In this document: one piece after another, positions 9,565 to 17,833 of the stretch
Numbering within the stretch: position 1 is the stretch's first letter
How the letters are laid out: each line of letters opens with the position of its first letter
Origin: Gammaproteobacteria bacterium
GTDB taxonomy: Bacteria; Pseudomonadota; Gammaproteobacteria; Steroidobacterales; Steroidobacteraceae
Direction: 5' to 3'
DNA length: 54,366 nt
Assembly (NCBI GenBank): GCA_015655465.1
Contig: JAATEY010000025.1
Location: 1 to 54,366 of the forward strand
Position numbers and translations under genes: made by a program
The notes under the pieces: model-generated
Told to the model about the DNA's origin: nothing
The model's database searches: none
Seen by the model: only the letters and a program-made list of their open reading frames with translations

Positions 9565-10947
9565 ATGAGCACACTGCTGCGAAGCGGCTTCGATCGTCGC
9601 TATGTACTGGTCCCCATGCTGGCGGCCATCGTGCTGGTGATGTCGGTGTTCTTCGTTGCCGAAGCGCGTCGCGCCTACACCCGCGATCTGAGCCTCGTCA
9701 TCCGCGATCGTGAGGACCGGATGCGCAAGCTCACCGAGCTCATCTATGCGAGCCTGGAATCCGAGAGCGCGCAACGCGGTTATCTGCTGACCGGAGAGCC
9801 GGAGTACCTGCAGCCCTATGCCTCCGGACGCAAGCTGACCGAGCAGCTGCTCGCAGATCTCGAATCCCGGTACCGGGCGCGCGATCAGGTGGAGGTGCCG
9901 GTGCTGCGGGAAGTCCAGTCCATGCTCGAAACCAAGTACATCGAGATGGACCGGACGATCAAGCTGCTGGACGTGGGCGCAAACAGGACCGCGCTGCGAC
10001 TGATCAAGACGGATGTGGGCATGCAGGTCATGCAGCAGATCCGCACCAATATCGAGGTGCTGCGTTCGCGCGAGGGCGATCGAATCGCCGCCGGTGTTGC
10101 CGAATGGGACAAGGAGATCCGGGTCAACAGCCTGATAAACGGCCTGTCGACGGCTTTTACGCTGGCGTTGCTGATTGCGGTCGGACTGCTTGCGACCCGT
10201 GACATCAGGCGGCGCGACCTTGCCAACAGGGAGCTGGAGAACGAGGTGTCGCTGCGAACGGCGGAGCTGCGGGATCTGTCGGAGCACATGCTGCGGATTT
10301 CCGAAGTCGAAAAATCGGCGCTGGCGCGCGAACTGCATGACGAGCTGGGTGGCTTGCTGGTGTCGATGCGCATGGACTTCTCGCAGCTGCGGCGCAGGCT
10401 GCAGTTGCCTGATGCGGCTGCCGAGGAACGTTGGGCGCGCATCGATGCCGGGCTGAAGGCGGGCGTGGACCTGAAGCGGCGCGTAATCGAGGAACTGCGC
10501 CCGACACTGCTGGACAACATGGGCCTGGTGGTGGCGCTGCGCTGGCAGGCGGAGCAGAGTTGCCAGCAGGGCAACATGCAGCTGATTGCGCAACTGCCGG
10601 AATCAGAGCCGGAGCTCAACAACGAAGCGGCAATCGCCGTGTTCCGTACGGTTCAGGAGGCGCTTTCCAACATCCTGAAGCATGCCCGCGCCAGCGAAGT
10701 CCGGCTGGTGATGACGGTCCAGGGTGACCACGCGACCATCACGGTGGAAGACAACGGCGTCGGATTGCTGAATGATGCGACCGCGGGAGGGGGATCTCAC
10801 GGCCTCAAGCAGATGAAATTCCGCATACAGGCGATCCGCGGCAGCTGCGAAGTCAGGAATGGCCCGATCCGTGGCACGGTCACGACCATCCGCTTTCCCA
10901 TTGCGAGCAATGCGCGTGCGCCGGCCGGGGTGGAGGAGGCGACATGA
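9565..10947 (+). CDS. CHASE3 sensor histidine kinase (NarX/LuxR-RR type, HisKA_3 + HATPase)
   Basis: Periplasmic LTELIYASLESESAQRGYLLTGEPEYLQPY (CHASE3), EKSALARELHDELGGLLVSMRMDFSQLRRRL (HisKA_3), VQEALSNILKHARASEVRL and ITVEDNGVG (HATPase). GTG 9559 is an alternative start. Confidence 0.92.
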   Translation: MSTLLRSGFDRRYVLVPMLAAIVLVMSVFFVAEARRAYTRDLSLVIRDREDRMRKLTELIYASLESESAQRGYLLTGEPEYLQPYASGRKLTEQLLADLESRYRARDQVEVPVLREVQSMLETKYIEMDRTIKLLDVGANRTALRLIKTDVGMQVMQQIRTNIEVLRSREGDRIAAGVAEWDKEIRVNSLINGLSTAFTLALLIAVGLLATRDIRRRDLANRELENEVSLRTAELRDLSEHMLRISEVEKSALARELHDELGGLLVSMRMDFSQLRRRLQLPDAAAEERWARIDAGLKAGVDLKRRVIEELRPTLLDNMGLVVALRWQAEQSCQQGNMQLIAQLPESEPELNNEAAIAVFRTVQEALSNILKHARASEVRLVMTVQGDHATITVEDNGVGLLNDATAGGGSHGLKQMKFRIQAIRGSCEVRNGPIRGTVTTIRFPIASNARAPAGVEEAT

Positions 10948-10959
10948 TTCCGGCCGTGC

Positions 10960-11316
10960 TCAGCCGTTGCGTCGAAGCTCCACAAGGATCTCCGGCAAGC
11001 GGTCGAAATCCACCGACTTGTCGAGAAAGTATTCCACGCCATGGCGTCGGGCGAGTTCGCGGTACTGCGGCAGGGCGTAGTTGGTCATGACGATGGTCTT
11101 CGGGCGGTGCAGGCCGAGCGCCTCGAGCACGCCGAAGCCGGTGCCAACCGCCAGCTGCAGATCGAGAATCATGACATCGACGTCGGACCGGCGCGCGCTG
11201 TCGATGGCGGATTGCTGATCGCGCACCGTGGCAACGATGTTGACCTCGGGATCCGTTGTAAGCAAATCCCGTACGCGTGCGGCTATACGCTCCGAATCTT
11301 CCACCAGCAGGATATT
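10960..11316 (-). CDS. single-domain response regulator (REC)
   Basis: In-frame ATG 11316: MNILLVEDSERIAARVRDLL...DVDVMILDLQLAVGTGFGVLEAL...TIVMTNYA...YFLDKSVDFDRLPEIL; no output domain. Confidence 0.88.
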   Translation of the reverse strand, partial: NILLVEDSERIAARVRDLLTTDPEVNIVATVRDQQSAIDSARRSDVDVMILDLQLAVGTGFGVLEALGLHRPKTIVMTNYALPQYRELARRHGVEYFLDKSVDFDRLPEILVELRRNG

Positions 11317-11320
11317 CATT

Positions 11321-11953
11321 TCACTGCATGAGGCCGTTGCGGAGTGCATAGGTCGTGATGTCGGCGTTGGAAATGAAGTTCATCTTTTCCAGTACCCTGC
11401 TGCGGTAAGTGCTGACGGTCTTGACGCTGAGGCAGAGCTCCTGGGCGATATCGGAAACGGCCTTGCCGGTAGCCAGCTTGCAGAAGATCTGGAATTCGCG
11501 CTCGGACAGGCCCGCATGGATGGGCTTCTCGTTGTCCACATCCAGGTCCGTAACCAGCTGCTCGGCCAGCGTTGCACTGACGTAGCGACGACCGGTCAGC
11601 ACGATATGCACCGCCTTCAGCAGTTCTTCCGGCGCGCTTTCCTTGGAGATATAGCCGCTGGCGCCGCCCTTCAGCACGTTGACGGCATACTGCCGTTCCG
11701 GATAGCCGCTGACGATCAGCACCCGGGTTTCCGGATGTGCGCTGGTTACATTGCGGAGGATGTCGAGGCCGCTGCGGCCCGGCATGTTGATGTCGAGAAT
11801 CATCAGGTCGTAGCGCTCGCGGCGCAGCACTTCCATGGCCTGCTGGCCGGAGTCGGCTTCGTCGACCTTGGTAATGCGGGGGTCATCCAGCAGAAACTGC
11901 CGTAGCCCCGCGCGGACCACCGCGTGGTCATCGACAATCAGGATATGTGCCAT
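11321..11953 (-). CDS. LuxR/NarL-FixJ-family response regulator (UvrY/GacA-like architecture)
   Basis: MAHILIVDDHAVVRAGLRQFLLDDPRI...LMILDINMPGRSGLDILR...GYISKESAPEELLKAV + HTH LSEREFQIFCKLATGKAVSDIAQELCLSVKTVSTYRSRVLEKM. Confidence 0.93.
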   Translation of the reverse strand: MAHILIVDDHAVVRAGLRQFLLDDPRITKVDEADSGQQAMEVLRRERYDLMILDINMPGRSGLDILRNVTSAHPETRVLIVSGYPERQYAVNVLKGGASGYISKESAPEELLKAVHIVLTGRRYVSATLAEQLVTDLDVDNEKPIHAGLSEREFQIFCKLATGKAVSDIAQELCLSVKTVSTYRSRVLEKMNFISNADITTYALRNGLMQ

Positions 11954-12050
11954 GGCGTTCCCTTTTCAGTCCTGTCGCATGCATGAAACAGGTGTTGGCA
12001 GCCTACACCTGTGGCCGGCAGCTGGTCTCTCTGCCACCTTCTGGTGAGTT

Positions 12051-12068
12051 TGTAGGACCTTTCCTACA
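12051..12068. promoter_or_regulatory. Perfect 18-bp palindrome TGTAGGA-CCTT-TCCTACA, candidate regulator operator
   Basis: Direct reading: tgtaggacctttcctaca between divergent genes 11953(-) and 12175(+). Confidence 0.65.
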
Positions 12069-12088
12069 GATAACACATATCGGACGGT

Positions 12089-12095
12089 TCCTACA
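12089..12095 (+). promoter_or_regulatory. TCCTACA element upstream of lipoprotein gene
   Basis: ggTTCCTACAgcc; 79 nt before ATG 12175. Confidence 0.5.
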
Positions 12096-12174
12096 GCCAC
12101 TCGGGCGCGTGCCTGACCCGGCAATATCCCGAAGCTGGCAATCTGGTCCGGTTTCGAAATCGAGGAGCTGGAAA

Positions 12175-12393
12175 ATGAATATTGCAAGACACCGTGCGTA
12201 CGTCCTGCTGGTTACCGCGGTCATCGGTCTCGGTCTTTCCGCCTGCGAGAAAAAAGGTCCCCTGGAAAAGGCGGGCGAGGAAGTGGATGAGGCAGTGGAC
12301 ACTCTCAAGAACGGCGGCAAGGAACCCGTTGCAGCGAAGATCGATGACGCTGTGGACGACGCGGCCAGGAAAGTGGAGAAGGCAACCAAGTAA
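12175..12393 (+). CDS. small lipoprotein
   Basis: In-frame ATG 12175: MNIARHRAYVLLVTAVIGLGLSACEKKGPLEKAGEEVDEAVDTLKNGGKEPVAAKIDDAVDDAARKVEKATK; lipobox LSAC plus amphipathic/charged tail. Confidence 0.85.
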   Translation: MNIARHRAYVLLVTAVIGLGLSACEKKGPLEKAGEEVDEAVDTLKNGGKEPVAAKIDDAVDDAARKVEKATK

Positions 12394-12477
12394 CCGGTCA
12401 CCGGGCCTGGTCGCTGCAACATCCATCGTCAAGGGCTGGCTGGACATCTTCCGCTGAGCCTTACCCACACACGCGAC

Positions 12478-13677
12478 TTGCGGGACGGCAACGCCGTCTG
12501 GGGGAGATACGCCAAGCCTTCTGTGCGCGGCACCCGCCTGCAACGCTCCGTCCATGCGGAAGTCGTAGTGGTCGGTGCGGGCATCAGCGGCGCCATGATT
12601 GCCCAGTCGCTTGCCGAAGCTGGAATTTGCCCGTTGATCGTGGATCGTCGCCGGGCGGCAATCCTGGGATCGACCGCTGCCAGCACCGCACTGCTGCAAT
12701 TCGAGCTCGATACGCCGCTGACGACGCTGCGTCGTACCATAGGTCCGCGCAAGGCAGAGAAGGTCTGGCTTGCTTCCAGGGAAGCGGTCAATGAACTGCG
12801 TACCCGTTCTGCCCGGCTTGGCATCCAGGCACATCTGGAAACACGACCATCGCTCTATCTGGCCGGCAATGTGCTGGATGCGAAGGGACTGCAGCGCGAA
12901 GTCGCTTTCAGACAAAGGATCGGACTGCAGAGCGAGTATCTGGATCGACATGCCCTGCGGCATCATTTCGGAATCGACCGCAGCGCCGCCCTGCTGAGCC
13001 ACGGCAATGCCGAAGCCAACCCGGTTGAACTGGCGGCCGGCTATCTTCGCATGGCCCTGCGCGATGGGGCCCGCCTGCATACGCCGCACGATATCGTCAG
13101 TATCGATTGCGGCAGGCGTGAAACCACGCTGCTGACTGCGGACGGCATCGAGTTGCGCGCGCGTCATGTAGTGCTGTGTACCGGTTACGAACTCGCCAGG
13201 ATCGTGCCGGCAAGCGGTAGCAGGATCATTTCCACATGGGCCATCGCGACGCGTCCGCAACCCAGGGCACTGTGGCCGCAGAAAGCGCTGATCTGGGAGG
13301 CATCCGATCCCTACCTGTACATGCGTACCACCGTCGACGGCCGGGTGATCTGTGGCGGCGAAGACGAAGCCTTCGCCGACGCCGGGAGACGAAATTCCCT
13401 CGCGCTGCGCAAGTCGAAGCGACTCGAGGCGAAGTTGCACCGCATGTTTCCGGAACTGGATTGCAGGGCCGCTGTTGCGTGGAGCGGCAGCTTTGGCGGC
13501 AGCAGGAACGGCATGCCCACGATTGGCGCCATTCCGGGATATCCGCGCTGTTACGCCGTCATGGGCTACGGCGGCAACGGCATCACGTTCTCCATGCTGG
13601 CAGCAAGACTCATCACGGCAGCGGTGCTGGGAAAGAAAGATCCCGCGGCGCCATTGTTTGCATTCAGGGCTGCATGA
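12478..13677 (+). CDS. FAD-dependent oxidoreductase (DAO family)
   Basis: ADP-binding fold VVVVGAGISGAMIAQSLAEAGICPLIVDRR..ILGSTAASTALLQFELDTPL; C-term MGYGGNGITFSMLAARLI. Start uncertain: the frame is open upstream of TTG 12478. Confidence 0.88.
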   Translation: MRDGNAVWGRYAKPSVRGTRLQRSVHAEVVVVGAGISGAMIAQSLAEAGICPLIVDRRRAAILGSTAASTALLQFELDTPLTTLRRTIGPRKAEKVWLASREAVNELRTRSARLGIQAHLETRPSLYLAGNVLDAKGLQREVAFRQRIGLQSEYLDRHALRHHFGIDRSAALLSHGNAEANPVELAAGYLRMALRDGARLHTPHDIVSIDCGRRETTLLTADGIELRARHVVLCTGYELARIVPASGSRIISTWAIATRPQPRALWPQKALIWEASDPYLYMRTTVDGRVICGGEDEAFADAGRRNSLALRKSKRLEAKLHRMFPELDCRAAVAWSGSFGGSRNGMPTIGAIPGYPRCYAVMGYGGNGITFSMLAARLITAAVLGKKDPAAPLFAFRAA

Positions 13678-13819
13678 TCAGCAGCGCATGGGCCGTGAAT
13701 TGAGGTGCGATCGCCGGATGCTTAACAGGTTGCCTTCGGCAACTGCATATGGGCGTTTTCCTACAAGCATCTCCGAAATACCCGGATAGCGACCGTCAGT
13801 ACGAGCGGCGATTCTCCTG

Positions 13820-13853
13820 TCCAATCTTGCAACTTCCGCAAGAGACGATTGGA
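13820..13853 (+). promoter_or_regulatory. Hairpin in long leader upstream of EPS operon
   Basis: TCCAA-TCTTGC-AACTTCC-GCAAGA-(GACGA)-TTGGA: paired arms with one bulge, in the 13678-13991 noncoding stretch. Confidence 0.4.
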
Positions 13854-14025
13854 GGCGAAGTCGTGACTACTACCGCTGAGCATTTTATCCGACGCACATT
13901 GCGTTCTGTCCCGGACTGCACCGCTTGTGCATGTTTGCGTACGGTGACCCCGGCAGCTCTTCTGCATTCCTGCTCATGCCAGGAGAGGAGCATGAATCAA
14001 ACGAGCAGCAGGAGGGCCTACGGCC

Positions 14026-14298
14026 ATGCGTAGCAGCTTTCTACTATTGTCGATGGTTGCGGCCAGCGCTCTGGCAGGCGAGACGCGGTTCGTCGAAGTG
14101 CAGGGTGCCAGCGCGTGGGATGCAGTGGCGCACTTTCTCTCCCGTGGGGCAGCCGAACCGGGAATGATGGTCGCGCTGGCGGCGGCGACGGTGCTGCTTC
14201 AGTTTGTGCGCAAGTACAGGACTGATCGCAATTCACGGGCACGCATGTTCGAGCCGGCAACCCTGCAGGGGAATGTCCCTGCGACTACAGAGGGCTAG
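14026..14298 (+). CDS. small exported/membrane protein with EPG-TM-RKYR tail (PEP-CTERM-like)
   Basis: MRSSFLLLSMVAASALAGETRFVEVQGASAWDAVAHFLSRGAAEPGMMVALAAATVLLQFVRKYRTD...; upstream AGGAGGG; first gene before the sugar transferase. Confidence 0.6.
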   Translation: MRSSFLLLSMVAASALAGETRFVEVQGASAWDAVAHFLSRGAAEPGMMVALAAATVLLQFVRKYRTDRNSRARMFEPATLQGNVPATTEG

Positions 14299-15736
14299 GG
14301 CAATTCCTGCGCCTTCGAAACCGGCTCGCGGGGGATCGGGGGTTCCCCCGGAAGGGCCGCCGCTGCCGGGAGCAGATCCGGCGTTTGCGCTGGTCGGAAG
14401 TGTCCTGTTGCAGAGCGCGGCGGCAGCTACCGTGGCGGTGTGGATGGTGGTGTGGCGACAACCCCTCAATGGCCCTCACTTCGTGTTGGCGCTGCTCTTC
14501 TTCGCTGCCGCCAGTGAGGCCTGTCCGGTTCCCTGCCCGGATTTCCGCTGCGCCTTTTCGATTCGCGAGTTGCTGCGCATCTCGCTGCGCTGGTTGCTCA
14601 TCTATTCGATGCTGTGGATAGCCTTGCGGCTGGCCGGAATGCTCGATTTCCTGAACCTGCGGGTCCTGGCCTACGCTGCCATCAGCGTCGCGCCGGTGAT
14701 GTGGATGACGCAGTGGCTGGTGCTGGGCGCCCTGACCAGGAGGATGTCCGGTTCTGCGCACAGGCCGCGCGCGGTGGTCGTCGGGGTGACGGACGCGGGC
14801 ATGCATTGGGCGTCGCGTCTGGCAAGGGATGGACGTTGCGAGGAAGCGGTGACCTTCTTCGACGACCGGCATGTCAGCCGACTGCCGGCGCAGAGCACCG
14901 GCACATTGGCGGGCAACGTGGCGCAGATGTCCGAGTTCGTCCGGACCAACAAGGTACAGAGCGTGTACATCACTTTGCCGATTTCACGGCATGCGCGCAT
15001 TGTCCAGATCATCGAGGACCTGCGCGACTGCACGGCCTCGATCTATTTTGTTCCGGACCTTACCGGCTTCGACCTGTTGCAGGCGCGGGTGGAGTGCGTT
15101 CAAGGCATGCCGCTGCTGGCCATCAGGGAATCGCCCTTCGTGGGGATGGCCGGAGTCGTGAAGCGCGCCATAGACCTGGTCGTCTCGGGTGCGGCCCTTG
15201 CCGCGCTGGCAGTGCCGATGCTCGTACTCGCCTTCCTGGTCAAGCTGACTTCGAGGGGCCCGGCGATATTCAGGCAGCGCAGGTACGGCCTGAATGGCGA
15301 GGAGATCCATGTCCTGAAGTTCCGGACGATGGCGGTCATGGAGGACGGTGCCAGCCAGTATGTCCAGGCCGTGCGCGACGATCCAAGGATCACGCGCATA
15401 GGAGCGGTGCTGCGTGCGACCTCGCTCGACGAACTGCCGCAGCTGGTGAATGTGTTCATGGGATCCATGAGCGTAGTGGGTCCCCGCCCCCATGCCATCG
15501 CGGTCAACGAGCGCTATCGGGGCCTCATTCCGAACTACATGGTCCGGCACAAGGTCAAGCCGGGGATAACGGGCCTGGCGCAGATCAATGGCTGTCGTGG
15601 CGGCGATGACCTGGAAAGCATGCGGCGCCGTATCGAGTATGACCTCACGTATCTGCGCAACTGGTCCGTGGGACTCGATCTTTCGATCATGCTGCGGACC
15701 GCAACCATCGTATGGACAGATCGACATGCGTACTGA
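14273..15736 (+). CDS. exopolysaccharide biosynthesis polyprenyl-phosphate sugar-phosphate transferase (initiating glycosyltransferase, WcaJ/GumD type)
   Basis: C-term VVKRAIDLVVSGAALAALAVPMLVLAFLVKLTSRGPAIFRQRRYGLNGEEIHVLKFRTM...TSLDELPQLVNVFMGSMSVVGPRPHA..VKPGITGLAQINGCRGG. ATG 14273 chosen as start. Confidence 0.95.
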   Translation: MSLRLQRARAIPAPSKPARGGSGVPPEGPPLPGADPAFALVGSVLLQSAAAATVAVWMVVWRQPLNGPHFVLALLFFAAASEACPVPCPDFRCAFSIRELLRISLRWLLIYSMLWIALRLAGMLDFLNLRVLAYAAISVAPVMWMTQWLVLGALTRRMSGSAHRPRAVVVGVTDAGMHWASRLARDGRCEEAVTFFDDRHVSRLPAQSTGTLAGNVAQMSEFVRTNKVQSVYITLPISRHARIVQIIEDLRDCTASIYFVPDLTGFDLLQARVECVQGMPLLAIRESPFVGMAGVVKRAIDLVVSGAALAALAVPMLVLAFLVKLTSRGPAIFRQRRYGLNGEEIHVLKFRTMAVMEDGASQYVQAVRDDPRITRIGAVLRATSLDELPQLVNVFMGSMSVVGPRPHAIAVNERYRGLIPNYMVRHKVKPGITGLAQINGCRGGDDLESMRRRIEYDLTYLRNWSVGLDLSIMLRTATIVWTDRHAY

Positions 15737-15783
15737 GTTGCGGTCGAGCCGGAAATGAGGAATCCAGCGACGTGAGGCATCCA

Positions 15784-17832
15784 ATGTCCAGCCAACCAGA
15801 GTCTCTCGTGGCCGCCTCGCCGGTGGAGCTCGCCAGAATCATATCGGCCGGATGGCGAATCGTGCTGGGTGCGGTGGTGGCCGCGATGCTCCTTGCTGCG
15901 TCCTACATCTATTTCATCGCCGAGAAGAAATTCACCGCCACCGGCGCCATCATGATAGAGCCTGCCGCGAACCTCTATCCGTCCACGCCGGGAGTCACCG
16001 AAGCCGGCACGCTGGACAAGTCGGCCATCGTCAGCCAGGGCGAGGCGCTGCGGTCGCGCGACCTGCTGCAAACCGTACAGAAGCGCCTTGATTCCGAGGG
16101 ACTTCAGACCGGTTCGCCTGCAGAAGCTGCACCTGCTCCCGCGGACGGCCGCGCGACTGGCGTCGAACGCCTGCAGGATGCGCTGAAGATAAAGGTCGTG
16201 GATGACAGCCATGTCATCACCGCGGAGTTCACCGATGAGCGACCGCAGGTTGCGGGGCGCGCCCTGACACTGCTGTTCGACGAGTACATCCAGCGCGAGG
16301 TGGACCGGAGAAGCGCGGCGAACGCGGCTGCCCGCCAGCAGTACGAGGCGCGCGCGGCGGCGCTCAAGACCGAGCTGGAATCCCTGAACCGGCAGATCGC
16401 TGCAGAATCAGCCCAGAGCGGGCGCTATCTTGCCGGCGGAACCACGATCCTGGCGAGCAACATGCAGGCCGCGGTGAACCAGCTGATCGACCTTCAGGCG
16501 CAGACCGCCGACGTGAGCGCGAAGATCAAGGCGGCCACCGCGGCCGTTGAAGGGGGCAGCTGGTCAGAAGCGGCGCGGACACTGCAGACCCCGACCATGC
16601 AGAGACTGCTGCAGAACGAGGTCGATCTTGAACTCGAAGCGCAGGCCGCCAGCGCCACGGGTCTGGCGGACCGCCATCCGAAAAGTCAGGCGCTGCAATC
16701 GAGAATATCGGACCTGCATAACCTGATAAGGCAGGAGATGCAGCATGGCCTCGTGGTGCTTGGCGAGAACAGGACCCGACTGCTGGAGCAGTCGCGCGAA
16801 CTGCAGGAGCAGATCGCGAGGCTGAAGTCGGGCAGTGGTCGTGAGTTGCAGGGGACGGCGACTCTCGAGCAGCTGGAGAGGAGCGCCGCAGGGTTGCGCG
16901 AGATGCTGAACCTGGTAGTGGGGCGACTGTATGACACTGCCGTGGCCCCCCGGGCGAATGCATGGATAGTGGAGGCTCCAACCGTGTCCTTCCAGCCGAC
17001 ATCGCCGCGGGTCGGAATAATTTTCCTTGGCGCGGCGCTGCTGGGTTTCATTGGCGGAGCGCTGGTTCCGCTGTGGCGGGAGGGCAGGCGGCGCGCGGAC
17101 CGGGCTGTTCTGGAGATCGATGGCGCCGGCGCGATGCCTTCGCTGTGGACCCTGCCGGCGCCACGGCCGAAGCTGCTGGCCGCGCGCGCACATGCGTCGA
17201 TCGACAATGAGCAGACGGAAAAGTGGCAGGAGACGTTGCGCGCGATCGGACACAGGCTGGCGTTGAAGTCCAGGGCTGGCCATGGTCTGGCCGTGGCGGT
17301 GGTATCCGCCCAACCCAAGGAGGGCAAGACGATGGTTGCCCTGGCCCTGTCGCGGACGCTGGCGAACGATGGCTACAAGGTGCTGCTCATCGATGGAGAC
17401 CTTCGCAAACCGGATATTCATCGCCGCGCGCGCGTGGGTCTGGAAGGCTCGTTCCATTCGGTATTGCGCGGGAGAGGAGACTGGCGTGCCCTGCTGCAGA
17501 GGGATCCGTCGTCGGGATTGCATCTCATAGCGCCCAGCGAGCCGGCCGACCTCTCGGCCGGCATCCTGCGCGAGGGCGGAATGCGGGAGCTTCTCGAAGC
17601 CGTCAGGCAGCACTACGACTTCGTCATCGTCGACTCCTCGCCGGTGCTGCGCGTGGCGGATGGGCTCTTCCTCCTCGATTACGTGGACAGTGCGATCCTG
17701 GTAAGCGGCGAACGCAATGGTCCTGAAGAAACGCGGCAGGTTCTCGAACAGCCCGGCTTTCCCCTGACAAAGGTCGAGGGAGTGGTTCGCCTCGGGAGAG
17801 GCAACGGGGCGTTGTCCTACCCGGGCTATTGA
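15784..17832 (+). CDS. Wzz/GumC chain-length determinant fused to cytoplasmic BY-kinase domain
   Basis: N-terminal Wzz TM and coiled-coil; C-terminal VVSAQPKEGKTMVALALSRTLANDGYKVLLIDGDLRKPDIHRRARVG...YDFVIVDSSPVLRVAD (Walker A/A'/B of BY-kinases). ATG 15784. Confidence 0.92.
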   Translation: MSSQPESLVAASPVELARIISAGWRIVLGAVVAAMLLAASYIYFIAEKKFTATGAIMIEPAANLYPSTPGVTEAGTLDKSAIVSQGEALRSRDLLQTVQKRLDSEGLQTGSPAEAAPAPADGRATGVERLQDALKIKVVDDSHVITAEFTDERPQVAGRALTLLFDEYIQREVDRRSAANAAARQQYEARAAALKTELESLNRQIAAESAQSGRYLAGGTTILASNMQAAVNQLIDLQAQTADVSAKIKAATAAVEGGSWSEAARTLQTPTMQRLLQNEVDLELEAQAASATGLADRHPKSQALQSRISDLHNLIRQEMQHGLVVLGENRTRLLEQSRELQEQIARLKSGSGRELQGTATLEQLERSAAGLREMLNLVVGRLYDTAVAPRANAWIVEAPTVSFQPTSPRVGIIFLGAALLGFIGGALVPLWREGRRRADRAVLEIDGAGAMPSLWTLPAPRPKLLAARAHASIDNEQTEKWQETLRAIGHRLALKSRAGHGLAVAVVSAQPKEGKTMVALALSRTLANDGYKVLLIDGDLRKPDIHRRARVGLEGSFHSVLRGRGDWRALLQRDPSSGLHLIAPSEPADLSAGILREGGMRELLEAVRQHYDFVIVDSSPVLRVADGLFLLDYVDSAILVSGERNGPEETRQVLEQPGFPLTKVEGVVRLGRGNGALSYPGY

Positions 17833-17833
17833 C

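Noticed and set aside
14335-14355. GGGGG-TT-CCCCC hairpin as a terminator
   Set aside because: Lies within the N-terminal coding region of the sugar transferase with no U-tract.
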